Positions 8,813 through 16,262 of a stretch of 64,000 bases of DNA are shown here, one piece after another. Under the pieces are notes generated by a model, which saw only the letters and a program-made list of their open reading frames with translations, was not told the origin of the DNA and did no database searches. Origin of the DNA: Acidobacteriaceae bacterium (GTDB lineage Bacteria; Acidobacteriota; Terriglobia; Bryobacterales; Bryobacteraceae). Both the position numbers and the translations under genes were made by a program. The stretch lies in assembly GCA_020247055.1 (NCBI GenBank), contig JADCJL010000020.1, positions 30,526 through 94,525 on the forward strand, given 5' to 3'. Numbering within the stretch: the first letter of the stretch is position 1; every line of letters starts with the position of its first letter.

Positions 8813-11442
8813 TCGCCACCGGCTACCTCTCCCGTCTCGAACAACTCCACCCCGAAGCCTGCGAACGCATCAAGCGCCAACCCTCTTCCTACCAGTCCGC
8901 CCTCGCCGTCTTCTCCCACTCCCCCTTCCTCGCCGAAGAGATCCTCCAGCATCCCGACTGGCTCGAAGAGCTCTGCGCCGGCCCCTCGCTCCACCAGTCC
9001 TGCCACTCCTCCCAGTTCGCCGCCCGCCTCGAAGCCGCCCTCCCCCCCGGCCTCCCCGACGCCGTCCACCTCGCCCGTTTCCGCCGCCGCGAACTCCTGC
9101 GCATCCTCCTGCGCGACGTCCGCGGCCTCGCTCAGCTCCCCGAAACCACCGGCGAACTCTCCCACCTCGCCGACGCCATCCTCGACGTCACCCTCGCCCG
9201 CGTCATCGCCCACTACGCCCGCCGCCACGGCCTCCCCTCCGCCTCCCTCTCCGTGCTCGCCGTCGGCAAGCTCGGCGGCGAAGAGCTCAACTACAGCTCC
9301 GACATCGATCTCATCTTCCTCTACGCCGCCAACGGTGAAACCGCCGGCCCCAACGTCATCACCAACAAAGAGTTCGCCATCAAGGTCGCCCAGCTCTTGA
9401 CCGACCTCCTCTCCCGCTACACCCCCGAAGGCATCTGCTACCGCGTCGACCTCCGCCTCCGCCCCGAAGGACGCCTCGGCGAGGTCGTCATCTCCCTCGA
9501 CGCCGCCAAAAACTACTACCAGTCCCGCGGCCGCGACTGGGAGCTCCAAATGCTCATCAAAGCCCGCGTCGCCGCCGGCGACCCCGCCCCCGGCCGCGAA
9601 CTCCTCGCCTTCGTCCAACCCCTCATCTACTCCACCTCCCTCGACTTCTCCGCCCTCGAAGCCGTCTCCCAAACCCGCCTCCGCATCCACGAACAGCTCG
9701 CCAGCCGCAAACTCCAATCCGGCTCCCTCGACGTCAAACTCTCCCCCGGCGGCATCCGCGATATCGAGTTCCTCGTCCAGTGCCTCCAACGCCTCCACGG
9801 CGGCCGCGAACCCTGGGTCCGCCACGGCGGCACCATGCTCGCCCTCTCCCGCCTCCACGATAAAGAGCTCCTCTCCCCCATCGAATACAGCCGCCTCACC
9901 AGCGCCTACCAGTTCCTCCGCCACCTCGAACATCGCCTCCAGTTCGAAGACGACCGCCAAACCCACACCCTCCCCCCCCAACCCGAAGCCATCGCCCGCC
10001 GCATGCCCCCCGCCGAAGCCGGCGGCGTCGTCTCCGCCGAACGTCTCCTTGAGACCCTCCACCTCCACCTCGCCGAAGTCCACGAAATCTACGAACGCGT
10101 CATCCACGCCCAACAGCCCGTCTACCACGCCCCCGAACCCGCCTCCCAACCCTCCAATCTTGTCCGCTTCCTCGACCAGAAAGCCCCTGGCCTCGCCACC
10201 CTCGTCGCCCTCCGCCCCCCCGCCCGCTCCGCCCTGGCTTTCGAACATTTCCTCGAAAAAATGCTCGACCTACCCGGCTGGCTCGGCCTCCTCGACTGCA
10301 ATCCCAAACTCGCCAGCTACGTCCTCGACATCTTCGAAACCAGCCCCTATCTCTCCGAACAACTCGTCCGCACCCCCGACCTGCTCGCCGAATTCGCCCT
10401 CTTCCACACCTCCCCCTCCCCTCCCCCGCCCAACGCCGATCCCCCCGCCCTCCGCCGCTACTTCCGCCGCGAAATGTTCCGCCTTCAGGCCGAATCCATC
10501 TGCCTCAACCGCCCCGTCTTTACCACCCTCGAACGCGCCTCCCAACTCGGCGAATGGATCATCGACGCCGCCTACCGCATCGCCGCCGCACCCGACCCCT
10601 CGCCCGGCCTCATGGTCATCGCCCTCGGCCGCCTCGGCATGGGCGAGTTCGACCTCGGCTCCGACGCCGATCTCATCTTCGCCCTCCCCGATTCCGCCGC
10701 CGGCGAACTCGCCCGCGGCGCCCGCATCGCCGAACGACTCATCGAAATCCTCAGCGCCTATACCGGCGAAGGCATGATGTTCGCCGTCGACTCCCGCCTC
10801 CGCCCCAACGGCCGCGCCGGCTCCCTCGTCCAGTCCGCCGCCGCCTTCCGCGACTACTTCGAACGCCACGCCGAAACCTGGGAAGGCATGGCCTTCATGA
10901 AGGCCCGCGCCGTCGCCGGCGACCGCGAATCCACCACCGCCTTCCTCAACGAACTCCAGCACATCGACTGGCGCCGCTACGGACAGTCCGGCCGCTCCCG
11001 CCACGAACTCCGCCGCATGCGCCTGCGCCTCGAACGCCAGCACGGCGCCGCCCAGCCCCTCAAAGCCGGCGCCGGCGGATACTACGACATCGACTTCATT
11101 CTCATGTATCTCCGCCTCAAAAGCGCCGGGTTCTTCTTCAAGCAGCTCTCCACCCCCCAGCGCATCGACGTCGTCGAAAAAATGGGCCACCTCGATCCCG
11201 GCAGCGCCCTCTTCCTCCGCGACGCCGCCACCTTCTATCGCGCCCTCGACCATGGCCTCCGCGTCATCTTCGGTCACGCCGAACCCGACCTCCCCAAATC
11301 CCCCCTCCACCTCGAAATGCTCACCGATGTCATCCGCCGCTGGACCCCTCCCCATTTGCACGATCAGCCATTGCCCGCTAAAGTGGAACTGATCCGTCGA
11401 CAAACCCGTCAAGTCTTCGACCGTCTCTTCGCCGCACCATGA
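8806..11442 (+). CDS. glnE: Bifunctional glutamine synthetase adenylyltransferase/deadenylase
   Basis: Adds or removes AMP on Tyr397 of glutamine synthetase in response to PII signalling. The 878 residues contain two nucleotidyltransferase domains with the expected GS-x-D-like signatures. One is KLGGEELNYSSDIDLIFLY (about residue 152, the deadenylase half). The other is RLGMGEFDLGSDADLIFAL (about 607, the adenylylating half). A helical linker lies between them. The length is slightly shorter than the enterobacterial enzyme (about 945) but both active sites are intact. It overlaps the MOSC gene upstream and the next gene downstream (ATGA). Codon use is extremely C-ending. Confidence 0.95.
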   Translation: MLIATGYLSRLEQLHPEACERIKRQPSSYQSALAVFSHSPFLAEEILQHPDWLEELCAGPSLHQSCHSSQFAARLEAALPPGLPDAVHLARFRRRELLRILLRDVRGLAQLPETTGELSHLADAILDVTLARVIAHYARRHGLPSASLSVLAVGKLGGEELNYSSDIDLIFLYAANGETAGPNVITNKEFAIKVAQLLTDLLSRYTPEGICYRVDLRLRPEGRLGEVVISLDAAKNYYQSRGRDWELQMLIKARVAAGDPAPGRELLAFVQPLIYSTSLDFSALEAVSQTRLRIHEQLASRKLQSGSLDVKLSPGGIRDIEFLVQCLQRLHGGREPWVRHGGTMLALSRLHDKELLSPIEYSRLTSAYQFLRHLEHRLQFEDDRQTHTLPPQPEAIARRMPPAEAGGVVSAERLLETLHLHLAEVHEIYERVIHAQQPVYHAPEPASQPSNLVRFLDQKAPGLATLVALRPPARSALAFEHFLEKMLDLPGWLGLLDCNPKLASYVLDIFETSPYLSEQLVRTPDLLAEFALFHTSPSPPPPNADPPALRRYFRREMFRLQAESICLNRPVFTTLERASQLGEWIIDAAYRIAAAPDPSPGLMVIALGRLGMGEFDLGSDADLIFALPDSAAGELARGARIAERLIEILSAYTGEGMMFAVDSRLRPNGRAGSLVQSAAAFRDYFERHAETWEGMAFMKARAVAGDRESTTAFLNELQHIDWRRYGQSGRSRHELRRMRLRLERQHGAAQPLKAGAGGYYDIDFILMYLRLKSAGFFFKQLSTPQRIDVVEKMGHLDPGSALFLRDAATFYRALDHGLRVIFGHAEPDLPKSPLHLEMLTDVIRRWTPPHLHDQPLPAKVELIRRQTRQVFDRLFAAP

Positions 11443-12254
11443 TTGCCTGCCGCCGTGCCCTTCCCCTCTTAATCCTCACCGCCTGCGCGGCCCCCGCCGC
11501 CGACCCCCGCCTGCTCGACCGCGCCTACCAGCGCATGTACAACTTCGACTTCCCCGGCGCCCACGCCCTCATCGACCAGCACGTCAACGATAAGCCCCAG
11601 GACCCCCTCGGCTACTCCACCCGCGCCGCCGCCCTCGTCTTCCAGGAACTCGACCGCCTCCGCATCCTCCAGGCCGACTTCTTCCTCGACGACGACCGCA
11701 TCGCCGAAAAAAAGAAACTCCGCCCCGATCCCAAAACCCGCGACGCCTTCTACTGGGCCACCCGCCAGGCCCAGGAACGCGCCGACTCCATCCTCCTCAA
11801 AAACCCCAACGATACCTCCGCCCTCTTTGCCAACTCCCTCGCCTGGGGCCTCACCACCGACTACGCCGCCTTCGTCGAAAAACGACAGCTCACCTCCCTC
11901 TCCTACGCCAAAACCTCCCACTCCTACGCCAAACGACTCATCACCGTCGACAAATCCTTCGGCGACGCCTACCTCACCACCGGCCTCAGCGAGTACATCC
12001 TCGGCAGCCTCCCCTTCTTTGTCAAATGGTTCGTCAAGTTCGACGACACCAAAGGCTCCAAGCAAGTCGCCATCGAAAATCTCAAATTCGCCGCCAAAAA
12101 CGGCCGCTTTCTCGGCCCCTTCGCCCGCATCCTCCTCGCCGTCGCCGCCCTCCGCGAAAAGAAGAAACCCGAAGCCCGCGACTGGCTCCATGGACTCGTG
12201 CGAGACTATCCGGAGAACCCTCTTTTGAAACACGAACTGGAGCGCTTACGTTGA
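11439..12254 (+). CDS. Secreted protein with a helical, TPR-like repeat region, unknown function
   Basis: 271 residues. The N terminus MIACRRALPLLILTACAAPA looks like a signal peptide, with a Cys that could be a lipobox (LTAC). The body is all-helical and resembles tetratricopeptide arrays. Recognisable pieces are YQRMYNFDFPGAHALIDQHV, AQERADSILLKNPNDTSALF and ARDWLHGLVRDYPENPLL. Similar secreted proteins are common in Acidobacteria. The start overlaps the glnE stop as ATGA and its own stop overlaps the next start as TTGA, so it sits in a coupled chain. No catalytic motif is visible. Confidence 0.7.
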   Translation: MIACRRALPLLILTACAAPAADPRLLDRAYQRMYNFDFPGAHALIDQHVNDKPQDPLGYSTRAAALVFQELDRLRILQADFFLDDDRIAEKKKLRPDPKTRDAFYWATRQAQERADSILLKNPNDTSALFANSLAWGLTTDYAAFVEKRQLTSLSYAKTSHSYAKRLITVDKSFGDAYLTTGLSEYILGSLPFFVKWFVKFDDTKGSKQVAIENLKFAAKNGRFLGPFARILLAVAALREKKKPEARDWLHGLVRDYPENPLLKHELERLR

Positions 12255-12751
12255 GCCGCCTGACCGACTATGAAGGTTGCGGCCCCCTCCGGGTAATCCG
12301 GGAATTCACCGACTTCGACGGCCAGTCCCTCCGGCCCGGCCAACTCCTCGAATTCGACTTCTATAGCCGCGTCCCCCTCGAGGCCGGCTTCACCTTCTCC
12401 CGCAACGGCGAGTCCGTCCTCCGCCTCTCCGCCGAGGTCCCAGCCGACGCCCAGATCCTCGACCACCCGGAAAACTACTTCCAACTCCCCCTGCCCCGGC
12501 TCGCCTGGTACACCAACGGCCCCGCCCTCGCCGTCACCCACCCCTTCACCGATCGCCACGGCCGCGCCTTCCTCCCCGGCGACCAGCTCAATTGGGCCGT
12601 CCACGAGCGCGACCAAACCCAGTTGCTGCACTCCTTCCTCGGCCACGCCGGGGAAGTCCTCCAACTCGACGAACAGAACGAACAGCACGCCGCCGTTCTT
12701 CTCTACCCCGAACGCTTCTTTGACCTTCCCTTCGATGCCCGCCCTCTCTGA
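12251..12751 (+). CDS. Small protein made of two DUF3601-like repeats
   Basis: 166 residues read from a TTG start that overlaps the upstream stop (TTGA). The sequence divides into two copies of a roughly 75-80-residue unit. The unit has the pattern GPLR-x-F-x-D-x-x-G-x-x-x-x-PG-x-x-L-x-F followed by a glutamine/leucine strand and a PExYFxLP end (HPENYFQLPL and YPERFFDLPF). The layout resembles the DUF3601 family of unknown function. There is no signal peptide, so a cytoplasmic location is likely. A third copy of the same unit is the next gene, overlapping in a different frame. Confidence 0.55.
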   Translation: MSRLTDYEGCGPLRVIREFTDFDGQSLRPGQLLEFDFYSRVPLEAGFTFSRNGESVLRLSAEVPADAQILDHPENYFQLPLPRLAWYTNGPALAVTHPFTDRHGRAFLPGDQLNWAVHERDQTQLLHSFLGHAGEVLQLDEQNEQHAAVLLYPERFFDLPFDARPL

Positions 12752-12980
12752 TTTCGCCGGCCGCGGCCCCCTCCGCTGCAAACGCCCCTTCGTCGACGCC
12801 GACGGCAACATCTGGCTCCCCGGCGACCCCCTCGAGTTCGCCGCCGCCCTCCCCGGCGAACCCCATCAGTTCGCCTCCGGCTCCGCCGTCGTCCTCCGCC
12901 TCCTGGCCGCCGACATCGAGCAGGGCGAGGTCCTCACCCAGCCCGAACTCTACTTCGATCTACCCCCCCTCGCCGTTTGA
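12735..12980 (+). CDS. Single-repeat paralog of the preceding gene
   Basis: 81 residues starting MPALSDFAGRGPLRC. It has one copy of the same unit as the upstream gene: GPLR, F-x-DADG, LPGDPLEF and the closing QPELYFDLPPL. It starts 17 bases before the upstream stop in another frame, so the two are translationally coupled. This third copy looks like a repeat split from, or not yet fused to, the two-repeat protein. A frameshift that broke one three-repeat protein is an alternative, but both frames have well-placed starts and stops. Confidence 0.55.
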   Translation: MPALSDFAGRGPLRCKRPFVDADGNIWLPGDPLEFAAALPGEPHQFASGSAVVLRLLAADIEQGEVLTQPELYFDLPPLAV

Positions 12981-12989
12981 AGGCGCATA

Positions 12990-13622
12990 ATGGGAGTAAT
13001 GCGGTTCGTTGCTCTCATCCCCCTCCTGCTCCTCGCACCGCCCGCCCCCGCCCAGGTCATCGAGTTTGAGTCCGGCGGACTGAAGTATCAGACCCTCACC
13101 AAAAACGGCGTGACCATCATGTACGCCCAGCTCGCCGCCACCGTCCGCGAATACGTCACCATCCAAGTCGCCGTCTCGAACGGCACCCGCCAGCCCGTTA
13201 TCATCCGCCCGGAAGACTTCTCCTGGCACCCCACCTCCGGCCCCGCCATCACCCCCGTCGCCGCTCGCATCGTCGTCCGCGAAATGCTCTCGAAAGCCCG
13301 CCGCGACGACGTCGTCGGCCTCGTCGGCGCCTACGAAAACGGCCTCTACGGCCTCCAGTCGCTCCGCTCCTCCACCGGCTACGAATCCCGCCGCCGCGCC
13401 GCTCTCGCCGAAGTCGAATCCGCCAAACTCAAAGCCGCCGCCGCCGCCTCCGCCATCGCGTTCGTGCAAATCAAACTGGCCCCCGGAGAAACCACCGACG
13501 GCGCCCTCTTCTTCCACACCATGGCCAAACCCCTCCCCCCGGGCATCCTCAAGGTCATCTGCGGCAATCAACTCTTCGAGTTCGTCCTCACCGAATCCAC
13601 GCCCCAGCTCAAAACCCGCTGA
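12990..13622 (+). CDS. Secreted protein of unknown function
   Basis: 210 residues with a clear signal peptide (MRFVALIPLLLLAPPAPAQ). The mature part has a beta-rich first half (VIEFESGGLKYQTLTKNGVT, VTIQVAVSNGTRQPVIIRPE) that looks like an immunoglobulin-type or NEAT-like sandwich. It then has an Ala-rich helix (SAKLKAAAAASAIAF) and a strand-rich C terminus. It starts 9 bases after the preceding stop and is the last gene of the glnA-led run. Two closely spaced ATG codons (12990, 12999) are possible starts. The function is not recognisable. Confidence 0.65.
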   Translation: MGVMRFVALIPLLLLAPPAPAQVIEFESGGLKYQTLTKNGVTIMYAQLAATVREYVTIQVAVSNGTRQPVIIRPEDFSWHPTSGPAITPVAARIVVREMLSKARRDDVVGLVGAYENGLYGLQSLRSSTGYESRRRAALAEVESAKLKAAAAASAIAFVQIKLAPGETTDGALFFHTMAKPLPPGILKVICGNQLFEFVLTESTPQLKTR

Positions 13623-14133
13623 CTCCCCCTAGCCGGCAAAAAAATGCCCGGAAAGCCGCGTCTTATGGGAGCAGCCTGCCGGGCGTAAGCGGAGAGATTG
13701 AAAACAAAAAAAACTTGCCATTCCGGATCAACGGAACCGTTTCCAGTGCCATAGCGGTGTCCGCCGATCGAAGAGCTCGCCATTCCCGGCAATCTCCTTC
13801 CCGTGGGCCGTGTGCCACCATCAACAAGGCCAGAGTACGAAGCCAACCTGAGTGTGTCCATTGAACCGAGGTACTGGAGCCCTTTTGCCTTTCTCCGGCC
13901 CGGTCCCTCTCTCTCCCGCTCCCCCCGGGCCAAACTCCCCGGAATCTCTCGAAAACAGACCGATCCGCCCTGTACCATCGCACCCCCCGCCCCTCCGGCC
14001 GTGGTCTGGCAGTTCTAGTGCTGTACCTACGAAACTTTTTCCAGCCGTTAAAGACAACTTCCGCCCCCCGCCGCCCCCCCGCCCCTGCAACTTCCGGCTG
14101 CCGCCCCGCATCCTAACGGTTACCCGATCTTTC
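13623..14133. other. Gene-poor 511-bp interval with a strong leftward terminator
   Basis: No convincing protein-coding gene is seen. A hairpin read on the minus strand has stem GCCCGG/CCGGGC (13679-13684 with 13646-13651), extended by AGGCTG/CGGCTT. It is followed by seven T residues (13638-13644), a textbook intrinsic terminator for a leftward transcript. No leftward gene precedes it, so an unannotated small RNA or peptide is possible. A second small inverted repeat (TTCCGGATCAACGGAA) lies near 13721. Both strands were compared by eye with common riboswitches, 6S, SRP and tmRNA without a match. Confidence 0.5.
13638..13684 (-). terminator. Leftward intrinsic terminator without an assigned gene
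   Basis: The stem GCCCGG-C-AGGCTG pairs with CGGCTT-T-CCGGGC (one mismatch, two wobble pairs) around a 13-base loop. It is followed on the minus strand by A and seven T. On the plus strand the A tract precedes the stem, so it would not terminate the rightward operon. Confidence 0.65.
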
Positions 14134-15189
14134 ATGTCCAACTTATTCGACCCCCTTCCGCTCGGCGCTCTCACGCTCCCCAATCGCATCGTCATGGCCC
14201 CCATGACCCGCAGCCGCGCCTCGGCCGCTGGCATCGTCGGTGAACTCACCGCCACCTATTACGCCCAGCGCGCCTCGGCCGGCCTCCTCATCTCCGAAGG
14301 AGTGGTCCCCTCCGCCATGGGGAAAGGCTACGTCCGCATCCCGGGCCTCTACACCGCGGAACAGATCGCCGGCTGGCAAACCGTCACCCGCGCCGTCCAT
14401 GACGCAGGCGGCCGCATCTTCGCCCAGATCATGCACTGCGGGCGCATCGCTCACCCCCACCTCCTCCCCGGCCGCGCCCAGGCCGTCGCCCCCTCCGCCG
14501 TCACCCCTAACGTCCAAACCTGGACCGACGATCTCGGCCTGCTGCCCCTCGAAGCGCCCCGCGCCCTCGAAACCCACGAAATCCCCGGCATCGTCGAAGA
14601 GTACCGCCAGGCCACGGCCAACGCCTACGCCGCCGGCTTCGATGGCGTCGAACTCCACGCCGCCTCCGGCTACCTCCCTATGCAGTTCCTCTCGTCGGGC
14701 ACCAATCTCCGGACCGACCAGTACGGCGGCTCAGTCGAAAATCGCCTCCGCTTCGTCCTCGAACTGCTCGCCGCCATGACCTCCGTCGACGGCCCCGCCC
14801 GCGTGGGCATCAAAATCAGCCCCGCCATGCCCTTCAACGACATCACCGACGCGAACCCCGTCGAAACCTACTCCGCCCTCGTCCAGGCCCTCGCTCCGCT
14901 CGGTCTCGCCTACCTGCACGTCGCGCAAACCGTCCCCGCGCCAGACTTCCACGCCCTGCTCCGGCCCCTCTTCCCCGGCCTCTACCTCGCGGGCGCCGGC
15001 CTGACGCAGGAGTCCGCCGCCGCCCTGCTCGCCAGCGGAAAAGCCGACGCCGCCGTCTTCGGCAGCGCCTTCATCGCCAACCCCGATCTCCCCGCCCGCT
15101 TCGCCTCCGGCGCACCCCTCGCGGCTCCCGACCCGTCCACGTTCTACACGCCGGGAGCCCAGGGGTACACCGACTACTTGCCGAAGTAA
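14134..15189 (+). CDS. Old-yellow-enzyme family alkene reductase (NADH:flavin oxidoreductase)
   Basis: FMN-dependent enzyme that reduces activated C=C bonds with NAD(P)H. The 351-residue barrel starts MSNLFDPLPLGALTLPNRIV. It carries MAPMTRSRA, the substrate-activating pair replaced by IMHCGRIAHP (Cys-Gly region near residue 110), GFDGVELHAASGYLPMQFLS and TDQYGGSVENR. These are diagnostic of the NemA/OYE class. Members act on quinones, maleimides and nitro compounds; the native substrate is unknown. The frame is open another 94 codons upstream, but that part is low-complexity Pro/Arg. The stop overlaps the convergent isomerase gene by 16 bases. Confidence 0.9.
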   Translation: MSNLFDPLPLGALTLPNRIVMAPMTRSRASAAGIVGELTATYYAQRASAGLLISEGVVPSAMGKGYVRIPGLYTAEQIAGWQTVTRAVHDAGGRIFAQIMHCGRIAHPHLLPGRAQAVAPSAVTPNVQTWTDDLGLLPLEAPRALETHEIPGIVEEYRQATANAYAAGFDGVELHAASGYLPMQFLSSGTNLRTDQYGGSVENRLRFVLELLAAMTSVDGPARVGIKISPAMPFNDITDANPVETYSALVQALAPLGLAYLHVAQTVPAPDFHALLRPLFPGLYLAGAGLTQESAAALLASGKADAAVFGSAFIANPDLPARFASGAPLAAPDPSTFYTPGAQGYTDYLPK

Positions 15190-16175
15190 GCGTCGTCCAC
15201 CACAATCGGCGTGGACGCCTTAATGGCGTCCACCGCCTTCTTGGCCAACTCCGGTCGCAGCTTGCCTTCAATCTCCTTCCGCAGATCTTCGAGGCTCTTC
15301 GACCGCTTCTCTTCCACCAGAATCAGATGGTAGCCAAACGGACTCTCCACCGGCTCGCCCACCTTGCCAATCGGCTGCGTAAACGCCGCCTGCTCAAACT
15401 GCGGCACCATCTGCCCCTTGGTGAAGAAACCCAGGTCGCCGCCCGCCGCGCCCGAACCGGCGTCGTCGCTCTCGGCCTTGGCAATCGCCGCAAAGTCCCC
15501 ACCCGCGTCAACCTTCGCCTTCAACGCCTTCGCCTTGGCGAGCGATTCCTCTTTGGTCAGGTCCTTCTGGCCTTCCTTGAGCGGCACCCGCGATCCCTGG
15601 AAGCGAATCAGAATATGCTTGGCCTTCACCTCGGCCGCCTCGGCCTTCATCTCCTCGTAGGCCTTCTGCACCGACGCTTCGTCAATCGTGATCTTCTCGG
15701 CAATGTTCTTGAACAGCGTCGAAGCCAGAATCTGCTCGGCCTGAAACTCCATCTGCGCCTTCAGCTTCGGGTCCTGGTCCACCTTCCGCTTCCGCGCCTC
15801 AAGGGCCATCATCTTCAGTTCGGCGAACTGCTCCGCCACGCGCCGCTTATTCGGCCCCGTCGCCTGCGTCCGGATCTGCTCGGGCAGGCCGTCCAGGAAG
15901 CGCTCGTACTCGCTCTTGGTAATCTTGGTATCCCCGATCTGAATCACCACCGGGTCGTTGGCCTGCGCCAGAATGCCCGGCGCCGCCGGCTTTGCTGGCG
16001 CCGCAGGCTTTGCTGGCGCCGCTGCTGTGGGCTTCACTGCCGCTGCGGGCTTGGCGGCCGCCGCGGGCTTGGCCGGCGCGGCGGCCGCCTTTTTGGGTGT
16101 CGGCGCCTGGCCGTTCACAACCAGTGCAGAAAAAAGTGCAATACCGCTAAGTCCAACAAACGTAAAAGGTTTCAT
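15174..16175 (-). CDS. Exported parvulin-type peptidyl-prolyl isomerase
   Basis: 333 residues that catalyse proline isomerisation and chaperone secreted proteins. A signal peptide (about 1-23) is followed by an Ala/Pro/Lys-rich spacer (about 25-66) encoded by 18-bp DNA repeats around 15988-16040. A SurA/PpiD-like N-terminal helical domain (about 70-170) precedes a PpiC rotamase domain (about 185-285). The rotamase domain has AKHILIRFQG, GGDLGFFTKGQMVPQFEQAA and SPFGYHLILVEE. The spacer is the variable part and may change length between strains. It diverges from the ABC exporter gene. Confidence 0.9.
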   Translation of the reverse strand: MKPFTFVGLSGIALFSALVVNGQAPTPKKAAAAPAKPAAAAKPAAAVKPTAAAPAKPAAPAKPAAPGILAQANDPVVIQIGDTKITKSEYERFLDGLPEQIRTQATGPNKRRVAEQFAELKMMALEARKRKVDQDPKLKAQMEFQAEQILASTLFKNIAEKITIDEASVQKAYEEMKAEAAEVKAKHILIRFQGSRVPLKEGQKDLTKEESLAKAKALKAKVDAGGDFAAIAKAESDDAGSGAAGGDLGFFTKGQMVPQFEQAAFTQPIGKVGEPVESPFGYHLILVEEKRSKSLEDLRKEIEGKLRPELAKKAVDAIKASTPIVVDDAYFGK

Positions 16176-16262
16176 CGAGGTACCTCCTTCCAGAATAGCT
16201 CGAATCCGGCTGGATTACTTGCACCCGTCCGCTATGCTCTCCCCTAGAGGATCAACTCGCAC

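Noticed and set aside
8770..10248. Open frame of 492 residues opposite glnE
   Set aside because: Gly/Glu/Asp low-complexity shadow of a well-supported gene.
13640..13700. A GGGAGCAGCC sequence (13667-13676) like the bacterial SRP RNA tip
   Set aside because: The surrounding bases pair as a terminator stem and there is no SRP stem or GGAA loop in the right place.
13623..14133. A riboswitch before the old-yellow-enzyme gene
   Set aside because: No conserved core of the common classes could be matched by eye.
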